A stretch of 6,548 nucleotides of DNA from Streptosporangiaceae bacterium. GTDB taxonomy: Bacteria > Actinomycetota > Actinomycetes > Streptosporangiales > Streptosporangiaceae. The position numbers were made by a program, and so were the translations under genes. The notes beneath the pieces are model-generated. The model made no database searches. It had not been told where the DNA came from and was given only the letters and a program-made list of their open reading frames with translations. The stretch spans positions 1-6,548 of the forward strand of contig JASHSZ010000102.1 in assembly GCA_030040815.1 (NCBI GenBank), in the 5' to 3' direction. Shown in pieces: positions 1 through 4,890 of the stretch; within the stretch, counting starts at the first letter, position 1, and each line of letters begins with the position of its first letter.

Positions 1-92
1 AGGTCCTCACCCTCGGCGAGCGTCGCGAGCGTGACCATGATGCGCAGCCGCGCCGGCGCGTGGATCACCGGATCGAGCTCCTCCAGGCTCAC
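1..92 (-). CDS. Winged-helix transcriptional regulator (HTH_34/ArsR-like), N-terminal 30 codons only
   Basis: Reading from a GTG at 92-90, the visible residues are a short acidic leader, then LDPVIHAPARLRIMVTLATL and AEGED, and the gene runs off the window. The pattern 'LDPVIHxPxRLxIMxxL' opens a well-known family of small (about 100 aa) winged-helix regulators with a MarR/ArsR-like fold, in which this segment is the first helix. The GTG overlaps the TGA of the upstream membrane protein gene as GTGA, so the two are almost certainly cotranscribed and translationally coupled. A purine-rich GGGxGG-like stretch inside the end of the upstream gene can serve as ribosome binding site. Members of this family often repress their own operon; the palindromic sites at 786-825 upstream of the operon are the obvious candidate targets (inference). 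The recognition helix and any ligand site lie outside the window. Confidence 0.85.
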   Translation of the reverse strand, partial: MSLEELDPVIHAPARLRIMVTLATLAEGED

Positions 93-745
93 GCGTGTTC
101 CCGGCGGCGCAGGACAACCGCCATGCCCCACAAGCCGACAGCTGCACCCAGGCCGGCCACCCCCCAAACCCCGACCGGGCCCGCGTACGCGCTGCCGGCC
201 GCCACGAGCACCAGCCACGCGCCCAGGGTCCGCGTCGACCAGTCTTGCCAGCTGGCCGGGCTGGCGGCATAGACCACGCCGGTCACGAGCAGGGGCGCGA
301 CCGCGCCGTACACCCCGAGCAGCGAGTCGGAGGCGTGGGCGTGCGCGAGCCCGCCCTCGAGCGTGAACACCCCTGCCAGGCCCAGCACCTGAGCGAGGCC
401 GTGCACGCGGCGCAGCGCCGCGGACGCCCCGCCGATGCCGGTGACCGCCCGCCCGACGCTGATCACCGTGGTGACGGCGGCGGCCGCGAGCAGCAGGGTG
501 AGCACCAGCAGCGCCGCTGGCGTCGGACCGGTGTAGGGATGCTGCCCGCGCACCGACAGCCAGAGCACGCCATAGCCGATCAGGAAGAACAGCCCCCAGA
601 CCGTGAACAGGAGCGGGTAGCTCGCGCGCAGCTCACGCAGGGCGCGGCCGCGGGCATCGGCCAGGATCGCGGCCGCCTCGTGCACGTCCAGCTGGTCCTC
701 GTCGGTGCCGGTGCCACTCCGGTCGGTGCCCGTGTCCTCGTTCAT
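89..745 (-). CDS. Six-TM integral membrane protein, cotranscribed with winged-helix regulator
   Basis: This 218-aa protein has an acidic, Thr/Asp-rich cytoplasmic N-terminus (residues 1-20), an amphipathic Ala/Arg-rich stretch (22-42), and then about six hydrophobic segments near residues 43-65, 77-98, 116-133, 142-162, 172-188 and 192-212, ending in a basic RRREHA tail (positive-inside). No catalytic or transport motif is recognisable, and I do not assign a function. The ATG at 745 is preferred over an in-frame start 13 codons upstream because GGGAG lies 5 nt in front of it and because the upstream option would begin inside the operator region. The stop overlaps the GTG of the regulator gene, and membrane protein plus HTH_34-type regulator is a recurrent actinobacterial pair. 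It is probably controlled by that regulator through the operators at 786-825. Confidence 0.85.
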   Translation of the reverse strand: MNEDTGTDRSGTGTDEDQLDVHEAAAILADARGRALRELRASYPLLFTVWGLFFLIGYGVLWLSVRGQHPYTGPTPAALLVLTLLLAAAAVTTVISVGRAVTGIGGASAALRRVHGLAQVLGLAGVFTLEGGLAHAHASDSLLGVYGAVAPLLVTGVVYAASPASWQDWSTRTLGAWLVLVAAGSAYAGPVGVWGVAGLGAAVGLWGMAVVLRRREHA

Positions 746-750
746 AGCCA

Positions 751-755
751 CTCCC
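751..755 (-). promoter_or_regulatory. Ribosome binding site that fixes the membrane protein start
   Basis: GGGAG lies 5 nt before the ATG at 745-743. It decides between this start and the in-frame one at 784, which has no comparable site. Confidence 0.6.
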
Positions 756-785
756 GCGATGCTCACTGGCAAGCCAGCCAACACA

Positions 786-825
786 AGCTTTGCAGTGCAA
801 AGCTAGCTTAGTTTGAACTGCAAAG
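786..825. promoter_or_regulatory. Two palindromic operator sites (CTTTGCA-N-TGCAAAG type)
   Basis: Site A at 786-804 is a perfect 19-bp palindrome (AGCTTTGCA, central G, TGCAAAGCT). Site B at 811-825 (GTTTGAACTGCAAAG) matches the 15-bp core of site A at 12 of 15 positions and keeps the TGCAAAG half intact. The two centres are 23 bp apart, about two helical turns, so two dimers could sit on the same face of the DNA. Between them, AGCTAGCT is a further short palindrome that partly overlaps site A. Site B fills the spacer of the predicted promoter and site A covers the -10 box and the start point, which fits repression by occlusion. The likely binder is the winged-helix regulator encoded at the end of the same operon (inference). 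The local sequence is clearly less GC-rich than its surroundings (21 G/C in 781-830). Confidence 0.7.
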
Positions 826-829
826 TCAA
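800..829 (-). promoter_or_regulatory. Sigma70-type promoter for the membrane protein/regulator operon
   Basis: On the minus strand, TTGACT at 829-824 (5 of 6 to consensus) is followed after 18 bp by TAGCTT at 805-800. This predicts a start near 793 and a leader of about 48 nt before the ATG at 745. The elements interleave with the two operator sites. The -35 box is strong and the -10 box is weaker. Confidence 0.55.
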
Positions 830-918
830 GCGCGCGCGATCCGTCACGTCGGCGGACTGGGTCGCCCTTCGTCGTGCTGCACTTCGTCAGCCGGTGGCAG
901 GCGCGGACACGGCTGACC

Positions 919-924
919 GACAAT
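919..924 (+). promoter_or_regulatory. Possible -10 box for leaderless SRPBCC transcript
   Basis: GACAAT (4 of 6 to TATAAT) occupies exactly -12 to -7 if transcription starts at the A of the ATG at 931. There is no Shine-Dalgarno sequence before that ATG. No good -35 box is visible at the expected distance. Leaderless mRNAs are common in actinobacteria. Confidence 0.3.
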
Positions 925-930
925 GGCCGC

Positions 931-1428
931 ATGACGACAGAACGAATCGAGGTCACCCGCACCATAGCGGCCGAGCCAGCGGCCATCTTCGCCCTGCTGC
1001 GTGATCCGCAAGGGCACGTCGCGATCGACAGCTCGGGCATGCTGCAGTCGGCGGAAGGCGAGTCGGTCGGCAAGGTCGGCGACAGCTTCGTCGTACACAT
1101 GGACCGAGAGTCGCTGAACGACTACCCCGAGCTAGGCCGCTACGACGTGACCGTCGTGATCTCGGCGTTCGAGCAAGACCGGGAGATCGCCTGGAAGATC
1201 GTCGGGAAGATACGCCCGCCCATCGGCCACGTCTACGGCTACCGGCTGGAACCGGCCGACGGCGGCACGCTCGTGACGAGCTTCTACGACTGGTCGGACA
1301 TCGACCCTCAGTGGCGCGCTGCGGGCGTCTTCCCGGTCATCTCGGAGGGCGCGCTGCGGGCGACCCTCGGCATCCTCGCCCGCACGGTAGCCCGTGGCTG
1401 GCCCAGTCCCGACGATGCGGTCAGTTAG
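931..1428 (+). CDS. SRPBCC (START/polyketide cyclase-like) family protein
   Basis: This 165-aa protein starts with the typical SRPBCC beta1-alpha1 pattern (IEVTRTIAAEPAAIFALLRD, residues 6-25). It continues with a hydrophobic-pocket region (GHVAIDSSG, 28-36), a KVGDSF beta strand (48-53), the paired strands YDVTVVISAFE and IAWKIV, a second pair VYGYRLEP and TLVTSFYDW, and a long C-terminal helix (about 133-155) that normally lids the cavity. The family forms a helix-grip fold that binds hydrophobic ligands; most members of this branch have no proven ligand or reaction, and no catalytic residues can be named. The ATG at 931 is chosen because the fold begins right after it; a GTG 19 codons upstream adds only non-conserved sequence. 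It stands alone: the minus-strand operon diverges upstream, and what follows downstream is gene debris. Confidence 0.88.
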   Translation: MTTERIEVTRTIAAEPAAIFALLRDPQGHVAIDSSGMLQSAEGESVGKVGDSFVVHMDRESLNDYPELGRYDVTVVISAFEQDREIAWKIVGKIRPPIGHVYGYRLEPADGGTLVTSFYDWSDIDPQWRAAGVFPVISEGALRATLGILARTVARGWPSPDDAVS

Positions 1429-1465
1429 CCGCCCGGGGCGCGCAGCCACACCGCGCAGTCCGGGT

Positions 1466-1642
1466 TCCTGGCAGCGCCATCGTGAGCGGCGCAGCCGCCC
1501 TCGCCCGCCGCGTGCCGAGCGCCAGGTCGACCGGCAGGCTGTGAAAGTAGCTTCGGTCATGCAAGCTATCCGCCGTGTCCGGCCTGCCCAACCGGGACAC
1601 GATCCGGTCCACGTCGTGGTTCGACAGCACCCAGGTGGCGCG
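1466..1642 (-). pseudogene. Fragment of a GH13 alpha-glucosidase (remnant)
   Basis: On the minus strand, about 58 codons read ATWVLSNHDVDRIVSRLGR, then a variable stretch, then LPVDLALGTRRARAA and PLTMALPG. This is the segment of actinobacterial GH13 alpha-glucosidases/oligo-1,6-glucosidases that contains conserved region IV (SNHD, with the transition-state-stabilising Asp) and the helix after it (usually 'LGxRRARAAxLLxLALPG'). In intact enzymes of about 530-560 aa this is followed by a YxYQGEELG stretch; here the similarity stops abruptly after ALPG and the frame ends at 1421 with unrelated sequence. The preceding 300-odd codons, with the catalytic Asp and Glu, are absent; the upstream sequence holds no related frame before the mini-element at 1717. 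Substitutions at normally conserved spots (DVDRIVSRLG where DVxRHxTRYG is usual) fit decay. I infer a deletion relic, not a functional gene. Confidence 0.7.
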
Positions 1643-1686
1643 CGCCGCACGCGGCTGACAGCCACGACGTGCTGGGGAACGAGGCC

Positions 1687-1706
1687 CCGCGGCCCTGAGG
1701 CCGCGG
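1687..1706. terminator. GC-rich hairpin in gene-relic region, possible transcription terminator
   Basis: CCGCGGCC at 1687-1694 pairs perfectly with GGCCGCGG at 1699-1706 across a 4-nt CTGA loop. No T-run follows on either strand. It lies between the ends of the convergent SRPBCC and ABC permease genes, where a terminator for either would be expected, but it could also be a remnant of the lost DNA. Confidence 0.35.
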
Positions 1707-1716
1707 CTAGCACCCC

Positions 1717-1894
1717 GGTGAGCCAGCAATAGCGACCGCAAATCACCAATGGCGACTGCTCGGTTGGCGCAAAAGGGTCCATGTCGGGCACAGTTTCGAC
1801 AGTTTTGGTCGCCATCGGTTCCGGGCGGTCGCCATAGGTTCGGAGCAGTCGCTATCGGCCCACCGAGCAGTCGCCATCGCTGCGCAGGCTGACA
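1717..1894. mobile_element. Non-autonomous mini-element (MITE-like) with inverted multi-repeat ends
   Basis: The two ends carry a perfect 16-bp inverted repeat, ATGGCGACTGCTCGGT at 1749-1764 and its complement at 1862-1877. It belongs to a series of 20-bp units with an AT(G/A)GCGAC core. The left arm has units starting at 1729 and 1749. The right arm has complementary GTCGC(C/T)AT cores at 1808, 1828, 1848 and 1870 (spacing 20, 20, 22). The outer right end reads TGTCAGCC inward on the minus strand; the left end reads GTGAGCC, so the termini are related but not identical. The interior (about 1765-1807) is too short for any transposase. Several subterminal repeats per end are known in IS21-family elements, so this may be the fused ends of such an element after loss of its istA/istB-type genes (inference). 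I see no clear target-site duplication. It ends 9 bp short of the permease stop codon. Confidence 0.5.
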
Positions 1895-1903
1895 GGTCCT
1901 TGA

Positions 1904-2791
1904 CTAGGACAGGACCCGGCGGCGGAAGTTGAGCAGCCCGATCGTCAGGAACACGGCTCCGAACCCGGCCACGACCGGATAGATCACGTACAGGTGCATG
2001 TGCGGCGCCGTGGTGAACGCGGCGCGCATCCCCTCGTTCACGTAGATGAGCGGGTTGATGAGCACGATGGTCTGAAGCCAGTGCCAGCCGCCGACGGTGA
2101 CGGGCGCGAGCTTGGTCCACGAGTAGTACGTGCCGCCGAGGAACGTGATCGGCAGGATGATGAAGCCAAACATCAGGCCGATGTTCCGCGGCTCGAAACT
2201 GGTGCCGAGCACCAGGCCTAGGCCTGCCATCGCCACGCACGCCAGCGGCACGAAGGTCAGGATCAGCAGCCAGTCCAGGGTTAGGTGCGCGCGCACGCCC
2301 GGCGCGTGTACCACCGAGGCGATCGGCAGCACGATGGCCGCCGACAGAATGCCCTGGGCCGCGCCGGACAGCACCTTCTCGACGGCAACCAGCCAGATCG
2401 GGCACGGTGCCTGCACCCGGTCTTCAATTTCCCTGGTGAAGCCGAACTCCTGGGACATCGCGAGCGCGATGGACTGGACGCCCTGAAACATCACCGAGAT
2501 GCCGACCACGCCCGGCACCAAGATGGTCGCGAACGCGGACTCCTGCACCGCGCCGTGGCCGCCGATGCCCTGACCGATCTTGGGGAAAACGTACAGGAAC
2601 ACGAAGCAGAGGAGGAACGGCTGGATCAGCGTCCGGAGGACGAACTCCCAGAAGTGTCTGCGCAGCACCACGAAATCTCGCAGCAGCAGGGCGCCAAGCG
2701 CGGTCCAACTGGCGGCGGCGACCGACCTGGTCGGCCCGCCGCCGATGGTCCGTGCCCCGGCGGGCGCGGCTGAGGTCACCGACGTGGTCAT
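1904..2791 (-). CDS. ABC-2 type transporter permease (DrrB-like)
   Basis: This 295-aa protein is the membrane half of an ABC exporter. After a soluble, Thr/Ala/Gly-rich N-terminus (1-35) and an amphipathic connecting helix (LLLRDFVVLRRHFWEFVLRT, about 35-54), it has six hydrophobic segments near 52-70, 86-108, 138-162, 173-196, 203-222 and 270-288. The cytoplasmic stretch SQEFGFTREIEDRVQAP (113-129) is the coupling region seen in ABC-2 permeases of the daunorubicin-resistance/NodJ group, and FLGGTYYSW (217-225) and INPLIYVNEGMRAAF (245-259) are also typical. Length and TM count are normal for the family. Its ATG overlaps the stop of the ATPase gene by 4 bp (ATGA), so the two are coupled and should form one complex, probably 2+2. 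The exported compound cannot be predicted; 'drug' or lipid-like export is only the family's usual role. Confidence 0.93.
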   Translation of the reverse strand: MTTSVTSAAPAGARTIGGGPTRSVAAASWTALGALLLRDFVVLRRHFWEFVLRTLIQPFLLCFVFLYVFPKIGQGIGGHGAVQESAFATILVPGVVGISVMFQGVQSIALAMSQEFGFTREIEDRVQAPCPIWLVAVEKVLSGAAQGILSAAIVLPIASVVHAPGVRAHLTLDWLLILTFVPLACVAMAGLGLVLGTSFEPRNIGLMFGFIILPITFLGGTYYSWTKLAPVTVGGWHWLQTIVLINPLIYVNEGMRAAFTTAPHMHLYVIYPVVAGFGAVFLTIGLLNFRRRVLS

Positions 2792-3795
2792 TCGTCCCTC
2801 AGCTCCTTGCCAGTCAGATTGATGAACACCGTTTCCAGGCTGGGCTCGGCGAGTGACAGGTCCACGACGTCGAAACCGCCGCCCTCGGCCGCTAGCACCA
2901 TCCGCGGCACCAGCCGGTCGGTGCCCTTGACGTGCAGCTCCAGCCCGCCCGGCAGTGGCCTGGTCCGGGTAACGCCGCTGACCTCACGGCCCAGCAGCGC
3001 CGCCAGCTGGCCCGGGTCACCGGACGTGCGCACGGTCACGACCGTGTCCGCGCCAACGCTCTGCTTGAGCGCGGCCGGGGTGTCCAGCGCGAGGATCCGG
3101 CCGTGGTCCATGATCGCGACTCGGTCGCACAGCTTGTCGGCTTCCTCCATATAGTGGGTGGTCAGCAAGATCGTCTGACCGGCCCCGTGCAGCTCGCCAA
3201 GCAGGTCCCAGAGCGCGAGCCGGCTCTGCGGGTCGAGCCCCGCGGTCGGCTCGTCCAGGAACAGCACCGACGGGCGGTGGAAGATCGCCCTCGCCACCAT
3301 GAGCCGCTGCGCCATGCCGCCGGACAGCGCGTAGACCGACGCCTTGGCCCACCGGGACAGTTGGAACTGCTCCAGCAGCCGGTCGGCAACCTGCCGGGAC
3401 TCGCGCGCCCCGATGCCGAACAGCCGTCCGTGGAAGTACAGGTTCTCCCAGACCGTCAGCTGGCGGTCCAGCGTGTTCTGCTGCGACACGATGCCGCTGA
3501 GCTGCTTGGCCAGCGCCGGGTGCCTGGCCACGTCGACGCCCCCGAGCAGCGCCCGGCCAGACGTCGGCACCACCCGCGTGGTTAGCATCCCCGCGGTCGT
3601 CGTCTTGCCTGCCCCGTTGGGTCCAAGCAGCCCGAATATCTCGCCCGCCTCGACATCGAGGTTCAGCTCGTCTACCGCGGCAAAGTCCGTGCCGGGGTAG
3701 ACCTTTGTCAGGTCCTCGGTATGGATGACGGCGGCCGGCTTGCCGCCGGTGATGCTGGTCGCGCCCGCTGGCGGCCGCTCGGTGTTCGTGTGCAC
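2788..3795 (-). CDS. ABC transporter ATP-binding protein (DrrA-like)
   Basis: This 335-aa cytoplasmic ATPase powers the permease encoded just downstream. Visible motifs, in order: A-loop region (VYPGTDFAAVDELN, 32-45), Walker A GPNGAGKTT (58-66), Q-loop VSQQNTLD (103-110), signature LSGGMAQR (157-164), Walker B VLFLDEP (177-183), D-loop GLD (186-188) and H-loop His214 in TTHYMEEA. After residue 240 comes the regulatory/accessory domain of the DrrA group (DUF4162-like), ending in SLAEPSLETVFINLTGKELRDE (the usual 'PSLExVFxxLTG' ending). All catalytic residues are intact. The GTG at 3795 is the first usable start: an in-frame TGA lies about 12 codons upstream with no start codon between. GGAAGG sits rather far (about 14 nt) in front of it. 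A weak minus-strand -10-like TACGAT is at 3889-3884, without a convincing -35 box. Confidence 0.95.
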   Translation of the reverse strand: MHTNTERPPAGATSITGGKPAAVIHTEDLTKVYPGTDFAAVDELNLDVEAGEIFGLLGPNGAGKTTTAGMLTTRVVPTSGRALLGGVDVARHPALAKQLSGIVSQQNTLDRQLTVWENLYFHGRLFGIGARESRQVADRLLEQFQLSRWAKASVYALSGGMAQRLMVARAIFHRPSVLFLDEPTAGLDPQSRLALWDLLGELHGAGQTILLTTHYMEEADKLCDRVAIMDHGRILALDTPAALKQSVGADTVVTVRTSGDPGQLAALLGREVSGVTRTRPLPGGLELHVKGTDRLVPRMVLAAEGGGFDVVDLSLAEPSLETVFINLTGKELRDE

Positions 3796-3950
3796 GGCGC
3801 TTGCAGTTGCCTTCCTTCGCGGGCCGGGTCGTCACGGTCAGCTCAGCATGACCCGATCTCGGCCGGTAAGCCTGTGCCCGGCCATCGTAGCGCCCGGTTC
3901 CGGCCGAGCTGCGCCACGCGACCACCCTGGCCAGGCCAATGCTGGCCCTG

Positions 3951-3978
3951 TTGATCGCGGCAGCCCATGGGCTACCCT
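3951..3978 (+). promoter_or_regulatory. Candidate leaderless promoter of the hydrolase gene, with palindrome in the spacer
   Basis: TTGATC at 3951-3956 and TACCCT at 3973-3978 are separated by 16 bp. The -10 box is placed so that +1 is exactly the A of the ATG at 3985, and no Shine-Dalgarno sequence precedes that ATG. The spacer contains the perfect 12-bp palindrome AGCCCATGGGCT (3962-3973), touching the -10 box, which could be an operator. A second perfect palindrome, CCTGGCCAGG, is at 3926-3935. Confidence 0.4.
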
Positions 3979-3984
3979 CCCGCC

Positions 3985-4863
3985 ATGAGCGACGGCACCG
4001 GCATCGCATTCGCGGCGGCCAACGGCGTGCAATTCGGTTACCTTCAGGCGGGCCAGCCAGATGCGCCGCTGGCGCTGTGCCTGCACGGCTTCCCTGACTC
4101 GCCCCACACCTGGCGGCACCTGCTGCCGGTGCTCGCGGATCTCGGCTATCACGCCGTCGCCCCGTTCCTGCGCGGCTACGCCCCTACCCAGGTGCCGGCC
4201 GACGGGTGTTACCAGCTCGGCGCCCTCGTCGCGGACGCCGAAGCGCTGCACGACGCGCTCGGCGGAGACGACCAGGCGGTGCTCATCGGGCACGACTGGG
4301 GCGCCATGACCGCCTACGGCGCTATCGCGTTCGCGCCCGAGCGGTGGCGGCGGGCCGTGACGCTGGCCGTACCGCCGACCGGCTCGATGGGCTCGGCATT
4401 CCTGCGCTACCCACAGCTACGCCGGTCGTTCTACATTTTCCTGTTCCAGACGCCACTGGCGGAGATCGCGGTGGGCGCGGACGACTTCGCGTTCGTTGAC
4501 GGGCTGTGGCGCGACTGGTCGCCGGGCTATGCGGCCACGGACGACGCCGCCCGGGCGAAGGACTGCATGCGTGATCCTGCCAGCCTCGCCGCGGCGATCG
4601 GCTACTACCGGGCGCTGCTCGACCCTGCCAGGCACCTGCCACGCTACGCGGCCGAGCAGGCCGCCACCACCTCCCGCGCCGGTTGTCCGGTGCTGTACCT
4701 GCACGGCGCGGACGACGGATGCCTGGGCGTTGAGACCACCACGCAGGCGGCCGAGCACCTCCCGGCGGGCTCGCGGCTAGAGGTGATCGACGGCGTCGGT
4801 CACTTCTTGCACCTGGAGCGACCCGATCTGATCGCCGCTCACGTCACCGACTGGATCCGGTGA
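3985..4863 (+). CDS. Alpha/beta hydrolase, epoxide hydrolase-like, Asp nucleophile
   Basis: This 292-aa soluble enzyme has the full alpha/beta-hydrolase motif set. The oxyanion-hole motif is HGFP (34-37). The RGY motif (63-65) follows. The nucleophile elbow GHDWG (102-106) places Asp104 where lipases have Ser. The acid is Asp243 or Asp244 in HGADDG, and the catalytic His is His273 in GVGHF. An Asp nucleophile in GHDWG is the mark of epoxide hydrolases and haloalkane dehalogenases. The cap domain (about 135-225) contains Tyr150 in SFYIFLFQ and Tyr208/209 in YYRALL, positions compatible with the ring-opening tyrosines of epoxide hydrolases, so that activity is more likely than dehalogenation (inference). 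The substrate is unknown. The start at 3985 is preferred over an ATG six codons upstream because of the promoter geometry and because neither has a Shine-Dalgarno site. It is divergent from the ABC operon and convergent with the DUF998-like gene. Confidence 0.92.
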   Translation: MSDGTGIAFAAANGVQFGYLQAGQPDAPLALCLHGFPDSPHTWRHLLPVLADLGYHAVAPFLRGYAPTQVPADGCYQLGALVADAEALHDALGGDDQAVLIGHDWGAMTAYGAIAFAPERWRRAVTLAVPPTGSMGSAFLRYPQLRRSFYIFLFQTPLAEIAVGADDFAFVDGLWRDWSPGYAATDDAARAKDCMRDPASLAAAIGYYRALLDPARHLPRYAAEQAATTSRAGCPVLYLHGADDGCLGVETTTQAAEHLPAGSRLEVIDGVGHFLHLERPDLIAAHVTDWIR

Positions 4864-4890
4864 CGGTCGATGACGATCAGTGACGGTCTG
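4861..4890. repeat. Three 10-bp tandem repeats (TGACGRTCNN) at the convergent gene ends
   Basis: TGACGGTCGA, TGACGATCAG and TGACGGTCTG follow one another at 4861, 4871 and 4881. The first TGA is the hydrolase stop codon, and the last codons and stop of the opposite gene lie inside the second and third units. The array is short and could be replication slippage. Confidence 0.6.

Noticed and set aside
746..784. Upstream in-frame start at 784 for the membrane protein
   Set aside because: The ATG at 745 has GGGAG at 5 nt, while the upstream codon lies next to the operator and lacks a ribosome binding site.
95..811. Long plus-strand open frame across the membrane protein gene
   Set aside because: It is antisense to a well-supported membrane protein, rich in Arg/Pro/His as expected of a shadow frame in high-GC DNA, and has no recognisable domain or ribosome binding site.
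1132..1815. Minus-strand open frame of 227 codons beginning MATKTVETVPDMDPF, running under the SRPBCC gene
   Set aside because: It starts inside the mini-element, crosses the GH13 relic in a different frame, and ends antisense to the SRPBCC gene; no single domain is visible.
1729..1877. CRISPR array suggested by regularly spaced repeats
   Set aside because: Repeat cores are only about 8-16 bp, the period is 20-22 bp, units are in opposite orientations in two arms, and no cas genes are present.
1743..2405. Minus-strand open frame overlapping the permease gene in another frame
   Set aside because: Arg/Ala/Gly-rich shadow of the ABC-2 permease; the permease frame has TM pattern and family motifs.
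3967..3984. ATG at 3967 as start of the hydrolase
   Set aside because: It lies within the predicted promoter spacer/palindrome and has no Shine-Dalgarno site; the ATG at 3985 fits the -10 spacing.
3017..4009. 330-codon minus-strand frame overlapping the ATPase gene
   Set aside because: The ATPase motifs are all in the other frame; this one is low-complexity Arg/Gly and has no motif.
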